From Ectobius pallidus (Eukaryota > Arthropoda > Insecta > Blattodea > Ectobiidae), in NCBI GenBank assembly GCA_964059195.1, contig CAXKWD010000007.1:62310705-62374704 (forward strand): a stretch of 64,000 bases of DNA. Reading direction: 5' to 3'. This document shows, one piece after another, positions 33,511-45,100 of the stretch. The notes beneath the pieces were generated by a model that was given only the letters and a program-made list of their open reading frames with translations, made no database searches and was not told where the DNA came from. The position numbers were made by a program, and so were the translations under genes. Positions within the stretch are counted from its first letter, which is position 1. Each line of letters starts with the position of its first letter.

Positions 33511-34104
33511 ACCCCCCCCCCTCCGGTGACATCACATTGTGTGTACAACGAAAGGGTTTTTGGTGTGAGAAGGTTTTTTAAAATGCATTTCATACATTAA
33601 AATGAGGCATCTTCACGTTTGGGGGAGGGGTGGGAAGTGGGAAGAGGGGTGGAGGAACGGGGTCGTAGGTATTCCAAGATGTTGATATTAATGAGTGATT
33701 AACATAATTAACAGGGAAATGATGGTAATAAATAGTTATAGCGCCAAAACCTTCGTTTTTCGGATATTTTTTTACATTTCGAGAAACTTTGTCCAAGTTT
33801 CATCGGCCGTATCTCGGTTAATATTGGTCTACAAATTCGTTTAATCAACCAAATTTTAGCAAATTTAATACTCTATAACTTTGCACTGTACTATGGGGCA
33901 CACAATATGATTAGTTTACGAGATAAAAGCGAAAAACTGAAAAAAGTCCAAAACTTTTGAGGTTTTTGACCTCCCCCCAAGTTAGCACAGGGTCCTCGAG
34001 GTCGAAAACTTAGGATAAACATCCTAGAGTACCCCCAAATAACCTGTAAAAATTTCATTAACTTCGGAATATTTTCCAGGTAAAAAGCGATATCGACTGG
34101 ACTA
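33511..34104 (-). repeat. Right terminal inverted repeat of element 2 (~600 bp)
   Basis: Inverted copy of 30312-30917. Ends ACTGGACTA at 34096-34104. Confidence 0.87.
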
Positions 34105-35696
34105 AAAATTGTGCAAAGTTTTATTTTTGGAGTGATTTTTTTATATTTTTATATTTTGTTTTCCAAGCGAAATCTCGAATTTTGGCTAGATGAATTTTGA
34201 TAAAAGGATAAAATTTTGTATTTATGTCAGGTACCTTTCAAGATGTGACCGAAAACGGCTCTAACGATTTTCTTTAAATTTTGCACATGGGTTGCTTATA
34301 CTAAGAGCTAAAACTTTTATTTGAAACACTTTTTCGAGGGTAGTTACAAGCCACACACTCTGAATTCACGCTCTTTGCGATATGGCCTCTTGCAACGGAA
34401 AATCGTACGAAAACAAAATTTTGTATTTGGGTTAGTTACCTTTTGGGGATGTGACACGAAAATTGCCGACGACTTTCTCTTGTTTTTAAGGGGAGGCTAA
34501 CCTTTATTTGATCAGAGGAAGTTATGTGAATTATACATCAGATTCTTTTATAGGTTGATCCTAATAAATTTCATAAACAAGTAATGTAAGTATTTTACGG
34601 AACTATATTACTAATAATCTATTCTTAAATATGTGCACATACCAGTTCAAAATCTAGATTGCCGGAGACTTCAGAGTCAACTCACATTCAAGTTTATTTT
34701 CGTCAATGTCATGACTGCCGCAGCGGGTAGAATTGGTTGTTGCATGAGCGATATAAAATATCAACGATTGTTGAAGTCTCGTTTAAATTAATAATACTGC
34801 AAGGACAAGCATCGACAGAAATAAACACCCCTCCCCCTAACCATAATAGTATTGTTCGTATCAACACAGCGGCCAGTTCAGCCGTGTTTTATTACCTTTG
34901 TTAACTGCATTTAAAACTAAAAGATGTTTCAATACGCATGTTGACTTGTAGAAAGTTGTTAAGCTTATTTAATTCTTTTAACCGATATTATTATTTTCTT
35001 TAAATTACCTTGAGCGATTTTTTACTTACAAAAACACATATTTTTATTTTATCACACCCCGGGTGATGTCAAATTCCCTTGAGTGATTTTTTACTTACTA
35101 AAATACATATTTTATTTTGTCACTCTCTGGGTGATGGCACCTGGGGTGGCTCACACCCCCCTTCTGAGCCATTTTTAGGCTCATATCAGGCCACTTTAGG
35201 CTCAGAGTAGGCTCTAAGGCCTAAAGAAGCCCTTTAAGTCGTCATGTCTGGCCTATGTGGATTTCGGCATAGTTTATGGAAAATAATATTTATAGTTAGC
35301 AAAGGAATTTTATGAAGATGAGACCTGGTCTACATATTATTACGTCATAATTGTTGGTTTCGGCATGGAATGTTATTTCTTCTCAGTGATTGAGTATTTA
35401 TTAGCGTATTAAAGAAGAGTTTGATAAAATTTAACAAAACACCATCTAGTTTGTTACTAGGAAGAATGTGTAGTTAATTGTGATAGGCTGTATGCTTTGG
35501 GTGCTGAGGGGTGAGGTGTGTTTTGTTTCATCTATATTATCAGATTTCCCGCTAGGCCCTTGGTCATTTGCTGGTGGGAAGTGGCAGTGTCCACGTCGAT
35601 TTGTGTCTTAGTTTTGTGATGTGATTTTGGCGTTTGACGATGGGTCCGCCTTCGTAAGGTATTTATGGCGGGAGAGGGTTCTCTTCTCTCAGGTAT
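34105..35696. other. Degenerate repeat DNA, no gene
   Basis: 34240-34400 is the reverse-oriented partner of 19725-19935. Around 35040-35160 there is a short duplication (attttttacttac…acatatttt…gggtgatg) ending in a cacctggggtggctcac segment. No ORF is supported. Confidence 0.45.
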
Positions 35697-35704
35697 GTGA
35701 TTAG

Positions 35705-36850
35705 TAGGGACCGGATTTTTAGGTTTTTAAAAACACTGTTTTAGATTTTCCATTAGGTGAAATAGTTTTTTTTAGGTTTTTTGTCCAAAATATCGTTTTC
35801 GGGTAGAGTAATTGGATTAATGTATTTGAATGTGCTGCATAGGATTCAATACATAATGCTTGTAAAGTTTAACTTAACAAAATTGACTTAAATTTGTGTA
35901 AACTTTCTTTAGGACAATATTATACAACTGAAGAAAGAAAGCATAAACAATCAAAAGAAGCCGTGAACATAAGATTGCCTCACATTTCCTGATTACAGTA
36001 TATCACTAAATATCTTTCAAGATTCTTAACTGTGAAGTTCTTCCTGTTATCTCTTCATTAATAGTTAATACTGTATCTGGACACTACCCTTCTCAGGATT
36101 CGAATCCGATGCTTCTAGTTTAGTGAGTAAAATACTTTATGGTTGGATGCGGATAATGTGAAACTGATTATTTTCCTTTCTTCGGTTGTTATTTATCCTA
36201 ACCGCACAACAGATCAACTAGGGACGAAAACTTCCCCCTTTTCTAGAAAGGTAAATAATACTTACGTAGCCTATTTCTGGCAGGCTTCCCAAAATATTAC
36301 TTTTCCATCTGTAGTGAAATTCAGGTCGTCGCCAATCCACTGCCGTAATAAATTCGATTTCATATGTTTCGGCATAGTTAACACGTTTTCTTAAAACTCA
36401 CAGTGTGACCACTAAGTATGAATAACAGGGCAGTAATAAAAGCTAACAAGCACTTTAAAACACAGAAATCTATATCCTTGTTCAAGCACGGCAACAATGG
36501 TTGTTCGTACGAATATTTTAAAAGGAATACGCCGGTACTTCCTCTCTGGATGCTGTCCATCCTAGACGATAATGGGTTGAACGAAACCCGACAAAAATTG
36601 TCTCTCCGCAAAATATCGATTTCTCAACTGGTGACACACAAAAAAGACAAAAAAGTAGCCTAAATTAGATGTTTTAGGTTTTATATCCCTTTTAGGTATA
36701 TTTAGGTTTTTATACCCCATTTAGGTATTTTTAGGTGCCACAGAATTAATGTGGGTGAATCCTATGGACATGATTCGAAAAAGTGTATGAGCGCTTTTTG
36801 TTTTGGAAGTAAGGAAAAAAATAGGTAAAAACCTAAGAATCTGGTCCCTA
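35705..36850. mobile_element. hAT-type non-autonomous element with perfect 8-bp TSD
   Basis: TAGGGACCGGATTTTTAGG at the left, complement aatctggtcccta at the right; gtgattag at 35697-35704 and 36851-36858. The interior near both ends has taggtttttA words like those in 21894-22629. An 81-codon frame at 36418-36663 has no motif I recognise. Confidence 0.9.
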
Positions 36851-36858
36851 GTGATTAG

Positions 36859-38469
36859 TTTACTTTCATTATCAATATAAGTGATTTTATTTAATATTGT
36901 GTTTTGTCTGTGATGGCATCCTGTTTCCCGCGCGTCTGATTTTCAATTCTTTGGGAGTGTATTTATTTTGTTTTATTTATTGCTGAGTCCGTCTGTTATG
37001 TAGTTGTGCCCCTTTGCATGTAATTTTATTAATTATATTAATTCTATTCGGTCCCCTGTGCTTACCTGAGAGAATGACCCATTATCCTTTGCGCTTTGTT
37101 TTGATGTCTCATATTAGTTATATTTCCGGTCTAGCCAGCAATGACCCATCTTCAAGTTAATGGGCGGCATTTGAAGATGTCTTCGGATTTTGTTTTTAAG
37201 TTTTAAATTATGTGTGTGCCGCCTTAAGGAGGAGCGAGCGTTCATTTGTATGTAAGTTATATGAGCTAGGGTTACCTGTATTTAATTGTAGATATTACTT
37301 TGAATTCTGGAACGTTGATCCTTCAGATCGAATTCTTTTATTTTCAGGTATTTTTAGTATGCAGTACTATTCTGTCAGAATGTGTATGGGTTATGATTTA
37401 TGCTTTAGAAACTTAACAAATTATTTAAATTGTTTTTCTAAAGAGATATATTAACTTCAAGAATTTCGATGTTACTCAAGAAGCAGCAAGATTATAAATT
37501 TGTAATTGTTTGGATTCTTTCTCTTTGTCACACATGCCCAAAATTTAATATGACTTATTTTAGAGAATACAGCACGTCTTCCACAGTTTATGTTTGTGTT
37601 CTTTTCCCCTTGGCGCAAAGGCTGCTTAAATTAGTTTTAACTAGCCTTTGGGCCAGATGCGCCTAGTCCCGTACTTTAAAAGAGTGTTTTCAGGTCCCCG
37701 AGTTTACAAATCTCTCAACCCCGGCGCACTTCCTACGTATCTGCTTGAGTGTTTGCCTTGTCTAGAGATATCACGGTTGAATGTTCTTTAATAGTTTTAC
37801 AATGCGGTCTGTATTTCTTATTGCAATTTCTTAGCAATCTTACTCATTTCACAGACCAACCTGAAGTAATTCGAAATTGAGTTGCTTCCTTATACCCCAT
37901 ACCCTAACTTGTATCAGAGAGAAGGCATTAATCTATGAAGAATCGGCTGCTAATTGGCTGACATCAATGCACATGACACTCTTCATTCAAATAAATTCAG
38001 TTATTCGAATTAAACTATCTTGGCCAGGGAATTCCCTCAAAAATATGTTAGCTATGTTCCATGAGGAAACACTTTTGTCTTTTAATATATTTTCCATAAT
38101 ACTTACTTTAATTATTGTAATTCAGGGCAGACTTGTTATATAATAGAAATCCTCATATTACATCAGAATTATGAATATTAATATTTATATTTGTTAAATA
38201 ATATTATAATGGCATAGTTAATTCAATAACAGCATAAATACAAAAGGGCATAAATATAATCAACATCAACCTACACACTGCATAACCACATGGAGCAGCT
38301 ATCGCAGAAGTCAAAGTATGGCTATAGTAAACCCTGATGATCTCTTAAAGCAATCAATAATACGAATAAGTTAGCAATTACGTCTGATGAGAAGAATTAG
38401 TTAATCAGATGACTGCAATATGTTGGTCAAGTTGCAAGTTTTTTTTAATACTTCATCTGGGAACAGACT
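36859..38469. other. No gene recognised
   Basis: AT-rich; small frames only. Confidence 0.4.
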
Positions 38470-39432
38470 CAACATAATTTTGAAACTCTAGGTCCTTATA
38501 TAATATGTATGTAAAACTTGAAATGAAGAAAAAGATTTATCACATTCAAACTATTCCATCAGAAAATGCTAGATACAGCTTTTTATGGTTCATAGAGGAT
38601 GTCGAATGCTGCATTCCGTTGCTTCTACACATCATGCCTGGGAGGGGTTGAAATAAGAAGAAACATAAATTACATAAGATTGTATTGACTTGACGGAAAA
38701 TTTTATTTCTCATTCTCATGTTACCATACAACCATTTCGGGGCTGAAATAAAAGAGAAATGCAGTATCACTTTCATACTTTCCTCCCCTAAAACCCAGGA
38801 TATAATATACTGCGAGCATAGGACTGAAAATGTTCCATCCCATGCTTAGGGCCTATGATAAACATCCCTATTTCTCAACTAATACAAAGCCTACAGGTAT
38901 GGATAACATATCAGCGGAAAGGGTTATTTACAGACTTCTGATGTAGCATACTTACACACTTAAATTGTCCCTGCAATACGACCTCTTATTCTACATCAGA
39001 ATGTGAAGTGAGAAAATATTTCTTATGTCGAGGGTAGAGAAAGTTATGTGACTACATCACACTGTGCTTTATTTTCGTGGATTTCATTTTCAGTAATTAT
39101 TTTCGCCAATATATTACATCGATGGAATCATAATTCGTTTAAAGTCCAGCATTATATAGTTGCCAAAGCCCTATGTGATCACAGTAAACAATACACTGTT
39201 GTCATGTGAACTGAACAGCATTTCATTTTTTTCATTATAATATTCTCAGAAATTATATAATTTTCAAGGGAAGGAGTATTTTGTTTGAATTTTAATGTTG
39301 ACCGCGTTACTTCTCGGGCTTAACTGGGTATGTGTGCAAAATTTTGTACAAATTGGTCAAGAAATGTAGATTTGTATAAGGAACATATATACATGCATAC
39401 CCACAAACACACATTCGACTTTATATATTAGA
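38470..39432 (+). repeat. Interspersed repeat family R2, copy 2
   Basis: Diverged copy of 25143-26002: ctaggtccttatata, tcaaactattccatcagaaaa, catagaggat, aataagaagaaaca and tcactttcatacttt are collinear. It ends in the acccacaaacacacattcgactttatata region instead of the (CAGT)n run. Confidence 0.75.
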
Positions 39433-39702
39433 TTACAATTACATTCTTTTCATTGTTATATTTTGCATGATGTCTGTTCATTGGCATGGTGAACATAAAA
39501 TCCTTCATGCTTTGCTGCACTGTTTTGACAAGAGACAGTTTTGTGTAAAAATGCACATTACAAGTCTCATTGCATTCGCATTCTATAGTTGTCTTTGTGA
39601 CATTGTTTCAAAATATCCTCCAGAAATAAGTTCATACAACCAGATGTATACTGAATAAGTTTTTTGTGTTTTATTGCATTATAAGAGTAAGTTAAGTTAT
39701 AC

Positions 39703-40114
39703 AGTAGTCCAGTTATCATTGCATGGCCAGGCGGCTTCCTTTTGTTAGGAGGAAAAGTTTGCCGACAGCTCAACCCATGTTCTTTATTTTTACTGCACCA
39801 ATCAGCTAGTTACCCCAACCAATCAAAATTTAAGAATGTCCTGTGATGATTTTGACAGCTGCTCGTCAACTCCGCATGGAGTGAAATGCGCGGTTGCAAG
39901 ATCAAGTTCTAGCAAAGCAATAACACGTGTGAATTGATTAAAGCGAAGGAAGAACTGAGGTCAGTGATAATAATGAGAGAATATTGCAACGTTGCTTTTG
40001 TTTTGGAAAGTGGAAGCCATGACCGATTTAGTCAGATCAATTAACATAAAGAAACGCCGACTTAATGGTTTATTCCTTTGAAGCCACCTGGCCATGCAAT
40101 GAATAACTGCACTA
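39703..40114. mobile_element. MITE candidate (~410 bp)
   Basis: Left gtccagttatcattgcatgg and right complement cattgcatggccaggtggctt form imperfect ~35-bp terminal inverted repeats. TA dinucleotides lie at both outer edges. No ORF. Confidence 0.65.
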
Positions 40115-41466
40115 TACATTGTCAACACACATGTTAATGCATTTCCTGTCAACACTTTAAATGCTCCAGTCCAGGGATTTTTAAATTATCATTTTAAAAG
40201 TCTTGGAATTTACTCAGTAAGTTAAGACTTCCATAAATCTCATCCTTTAACAAAGTCTATCCTCTAAAAATGTTTAATTTCTTGAGCCGATGCACATAGA
40301 ATTACTAATAGGCCTACTGCTCATCATTTTTGCACTACTGACCAGCATACAAAAATGGGCTTTGAAATCTCATTAAATTTGTGTGCTCTCAGGGTTCAAT
40401 GATATAAATTAATTGTTTGAGTTTTGGGAAATCCATTTGAACTACTGTTGCTAAAAATGTGGACTTCCTTGTGAAGATATAGGTACACAGATTTGTAAGC
40501 ACAGGCACTTACACTAGTCAGGGGAGTTCCCGAATGAGGAAATTGGAATTATGTGATTCTTGAAAATTCTCCAAATATCAAGAATCGTATGAAAAGTACT
40601 TCAATGATCATCTAAATGATTTAATGCTAGGAGAAGCATGAACTGAGGATGAGTTCTCGTGTAGTCGTATCCTATTTCACTTTGCTTAACTTCATTAATG
40701 CGGTGTAAGTTTTGCAGGCAAGAAAGGTGTATATAAGAATGCACAGCTACATGTGTGCAGAGCAGTACAGTGTTGCCAAATTGCAAATTCTTAACAGACC
40801 ATCCCTGGCAGATGAGACAGCGTACTTATCTTTAGAATCTTGACTCTATGAACGCTAGTAATACAATGAGATTAATGCAATATCTGACAGTGCTGTGCGG
40901 AAGTAACTCCTATTGGATTGTGGTTTTCGATTCTGCCCATCACTAACTTACATGCCAGAATGTGGGTGTGGAACTTCAGTGTTGGCTCTTCTTAAACTCC
41001 TTATAGCATCTGCAGGAGTTAACTATCTGGGTTTTCTGAGTGGTGCATCGTTGCCCACAAACAATCAACATGATGCTACCTGGACAGCTCAGATTGTTAT
41101 TTCTCTGGCTGTAGAAGCCATATCTATCTGCAGTAGTTAATGTGTCAACCAGAGAATCATAAAACAGAAACTAGTATTGAAATTATGACCTAATGTCATA
41201 GATTACTAGTAAAAATCTTCCTTCCATCTTTATTTGACTGCAAAATATTATTGATTGTAATTCACAGTCATTCTTCATTTACCATGCTTCACATTCTTTC
41301 TGCAATAGCAAATATCTGAACAACATAAAAAAAAAATGTAAATTGTATAAGACTGAACAAACCTTAACTCAAGGACACTACTAAACATTTTGACTACATG
41401 TTTCCATGTAAAATAGGCATGATGGATGTTACCATAGATGGAGGGGCATTCTGAAACAGGTCCATG
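40115..41466. other. No gene recognised; downstream flank of the ABC gene
   Basis: A further AATAAA on the minus strand at 41229-41234 is an alternative polyadenylation site for the ABC transporter. Otherwise nothing is supported. Confidence 0.4.
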
Positions 41467-41472
41467 TTTATT
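41467..41472 (-). promoter_or_regulatory. Candidate polyadenylation signal AATAAA
   Basis: tttatt on the plus strand, about 360 bp beyond the ABC stop codon. Another candidate lies at 41229-41234. Confidence 0.4.
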
Positions 41473-41831
41473 ACATTTACTAAAATAGTTTTTACATATT
41501 TTCACTGTGTAAACATTGTAATGTTACATATATTTTGGTGTTCTGCACTAAAAAAAATGGTACTTAAAATCTCTCAAAGTCTTTTCAAACATTCATGTAC
41601 CGGTATCCTCTTCGACAAAGTGTGCCTTTAAAATCAAGCATTCAAAGAACTATAATCTCAAATGGTTCCATCAGAGAAAATTAGACTAGTGAACAAACTA
41701 GACTAGTAAAGATATTAGATAAGATATCACAAAATATCTCGTGTTTGAATGTTCTCAAGTTCTTTTTCTTATAGAAGGTCTAATTCATATTTCACTTTTT
41801 GTTTTTTGCTATCACAGCTAACAACAGTTCA

Positions 41832-42176
41832 TTACCGTGAGGTTTTAAGTCTGAGTCGTAATGCTATTTCAAGAATAACGTGTAACACAACAATCCAAAT
41901 GGCAAATCCCATCATGTCAAACCAATAATTCCCTCCTCCCATACCAAATTCATTTAGGTATTTCTTCGGTGATTTAAAATGACAGTATGCTTCTGAACAT
42001 TTCATATTGGGTCTGCCATAACCATAGACACAGTCCATGATAGCTTCAAAGCCGTATCTGAAAAATGAGATATATGATATCCACTGAATACAAACATGCA
42101 TGTCCTGAATTCTAAGGTAGAATCCAGAGAAGAGAAGTAGGGGAAGGGATACGACACACACCACGAACACTCCCAT
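41832..42176 (-). CDS. ABCG transporter, terminal exon
   Basis: Preceded by the acceptor ttttcag. Starts in phase 0 with MGVFVVCVVSLPLLLFSGFY, continues through YISFFRYGFEAIMDCVYGYG and CSEAYCHFKSPKKY, and ends with a membrane segment and TAA. 114 codons. Confidence 0.92.
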   Translation of the reverse strand: MGVFVVCVVSLPLLLFSGFYLRIQDMHVCIQWISYISFFRYGFEAIMDCVYGYGRPNMKCSEAYCHFKSPKKYLNEFGMGGGNYWFDMMGFAIWIVVLHVILEIALRLRLKTSR

Positions 42177-45100
42177 CTGAAAATAAAACAGATATTTTTG
42201 CTTTTTTTACAATACATGTTTAAATTAAATGGAATAGAACCAAATTACAAAACAAAAGGCTTAAAAACTTTATTAGTTAGAATTAATAGGAATGAAACTA
42301 AATGCAAATTAATGAAAATTTTGATTTTGGAAAAAGTAGGTTTATACACTAGCAAGGTTTTATTATTTTAAGATACCAGTTCCATTATCCAGTAGTTAGC
42401 AGAAATGAGGTTAACTTCAGACTCCCACCTTCTCTGATAAACAAATTCCTATACTGCATATCAGTGGCATGCGGTGTAAGTTTAGGTGAGGGAAGCAGTA
42501 ATATACATTTTTACAGACCTATAGTACAGATATATTTGAAGTCTAAATCGACTCTCCTGTGCCATTAACAGTGGTACTTTGTTTCAGTGTACTAACAAAA
42601 ATTTTATCTATACCTAGTGCATGCAACCCACTTTACGTGAAAACTTACCTGTGGCTCAACTGCAGCACCAGTGACAAGTCCCAAACTTTGAGCCATCATA
42701 GAAAGCATTACGAACACAGCCCAAAATTGAATGAACCGTGTACCATCATATGGTTGGCCAGATAAGAAATATGCTGATAGTAGGAAGCCAGTTGGACATA
42801 GGAGCTGCAAAGGAAAGTTTATTCAGTAAACCTTTAAATGCAGTAATATGAGGAATGGGGCATAAGACATGGAAACTACCGGTAGGCTATATGTGAAACT
42901 ATTGACCATTTTGAAATTTACATTGACCATTTTGAAATTTACAAATGAAAGAGCATGAAGTGGAACATATGTATAATACATATTATGAGTACTAGATGTA
43001 GGATACTGAAGGAAACAGACATCCATAAACATCCATAAACATCAGCATCATTCCACTCCAATCTATTGCAGTAGTTGGAGGATTGAAAGCACACATACCC
43101 ACCCTAACTAGAAGGTTCGATATGGAAGGGTATTATTCCTCAAAACTTTCATCATCTCCTTGTGTCATTCTCTGACATTTTTCCCTCAGGTTGGCTATTT
43201 TGACATAACAACGCTGTTCAAATCCATTTGGCTGACTCAACCGAATTACCATCGCCTCTATGCATATAACTGTAAATCATACTGCCATCAAGTTATATGT
43301 TCATATACTAGAGATGTTATGTTCTCCAGTGACATACAACAATTCAAGGTACCATCACGTTACTTAGAGGAGGAGGAAAAAATAGACCTGGTGCCATGAT
43401 TTATGCTCATCCCTCGTAGTTTAAAATTTCAGCACATACTTCATTATTTCATTGCTATTGATACATCTCTAAGGCTTTATTTATAAAGAATTATAGGTGA
43501 ACAATATTGAAATGAGGTACTATTTGTGTAAACGTTAATTTCAGAAAAAAACATAAAGTCTAAAGCATGATATTTAGATTTGTAACATAAACAGAATTCC
43601 AATAATTTTGCTAGTTTTAAGAAATGATAAATTGTTCTTCTAGTTGTGTCATTTTTTTTTTTTTTGGACTGAAAATTAATAAAAACAAAACAAAAGTGAT
43701 GAGATGCAGCAAGAATGCCATAAGCAACATGAAGAACATTAAACTCGGAAATGACAAAATACAGGAGGTGAATGAATTCTGCTACTTGGGGAGCAAAATT
43801 ACTAAAGATGGACAAAGCAAAGATGATGTGAAAAGCAGGATATTACAAGCAAAAAGGGCTTTCTTTAACAAGAAAAGTCTATTGGTGTCAAATATTGACC
43901 TAAAAGTCAGAAAAAAATTTTCTAAAGTTATATGTTTGGAGCATAGCACTCTATGGCAGTGAGACGTGGACTTTAGGAAAAAGTGAAAGGCATAAAATAG
44001 AAGCTTTTGAAATGTGGTGCTATAGACGAATGTTGAAAATCAGGTGGACTGACAGAATATATCTAACGAAGAGGTCTTAGAAAGAATAGAGGAGCAAAGA
44101 AGTCTATGGACGACACTCATTAGAAGAAGGGCCAGACTAGTGGGGCACATTATGAGGCATCCAGGCTTGGTCAGCACTATATTAGAAGGAACAATAGAGG
44201 GGAAAAATTGTAAGGGAAGACCACGATTAGAATATGCAAAACAGATTATTGGCGATTTTGGATGTAAAAGATATGAAGACATGAAGAGACTGGCTCAAGA
44301 TAGGAAGAACTGGAGAATTGCATCAAACCAGTTGTAAAACTGATGACAAAAGAGAGAGAGTTGTGTCATAGTATGAGACTGAGGTTCATATGTGGCAGAT
44401 ACCATAAAAATATATCAGGTTATTTAATTTTAGTGCCATTATTTGCATCTAGTGCAAAGAAGTTAGGCTACATAGCTGAAAGTTTTTGTATGAAGCTACA
44501 GATCACGAATCAATAAGTAAAGTAAAAGTAAAGTAAAGTAAAGTAAAGTAAAGTAAGAAAGCATTCCATATATCCCATAAAAGTCTGATGACTACAGGAT
44601 GTGGAACTTGTCAAAGCATATAATTACACTGTACCGGTATGTGTCCCCTTACAAACCTAATCCCCTAGTATTACTGAACAATAAAGGACTAGGAATTATG
44701 TGTAGGTCTACAAACCTGTAATGGCAGTTCAGCAAGTAATTTGGCGATGTGGTAAGCTTCTAATGAATACCAGTTATTGAGATGCTCACGCATTACCACT
44801 AACTTCTCTGAAGGAACTGAAAACAACATTGTTGATAAATTAATAATAATGTTTTATTTTGCCTGACAGACTTAAGGCCATGGGGACTTACCTTCCACTC
44901 AACCAGGATAAATACAAAATACATTAAATGAATACCTCAAAAATACAATAGATTCAATATTAATACTACATAATAGTAATAAAATAATAATACAATTATT
45001 GGTACCTGCAATCTACATAAGACAAAAATGCAACCATTAATAATATAGAAAACAAAGTGAATTAAAAATTATATTTAATTGTGTGTGCTTGTGTGTGTGT

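Larger units (their letters stand above)
30312..34104 (+). mobile_element. Element 2: long-TIR DNA transposon with FEN1/XPG-like nuclease gene
   Basis: Ends TAGTCCAGTCGATAT (30312) and its complement (ending 34104). Arms of ~600 bp (30312-30917 and 33511-34104) are inverted copies, including gttttcgacctcgaggaccct, cattttaatgtatgaaatgc and gatgtcaccggagggg. The flanks are …caaa and aaaa…, so either a 3-bp AAA duplication or a TA target fits. The nuclease gene starts within the left arm. Two later insertions lie in the right half: a hAT-like element (32296-33309) containing a TA-target MITE (32342-32850). Without those, the element would be about 2.8 kb, close to element 1. It resembles the XPG-encoding Academ lineage; that placement is inference. 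Confidence 0.87.
42805..44715 (-). other. ABCG intron carrying a LINE fragment
   Basis: Intron between the 101-nt and 156-nt exons. It holds the + oriented LINE remnant at 43660-44343 and otherwise featureless DNA. Confidence 0.8.

Noticed and set aside
29662..35160. A hAT element from cagtgacgtagcaagc (29662) to the ggtggctcac segment near 35150 enclosing element 2
   Set aside because: Only vague similarity of the two ends; no clear TIR or TSD.
43160..43399. Plus-strand frame after a ttttccctcag acceptor-like site
   Set aside because: It lies in an antisense intron, lacks a donor in phase and shows no known domain.
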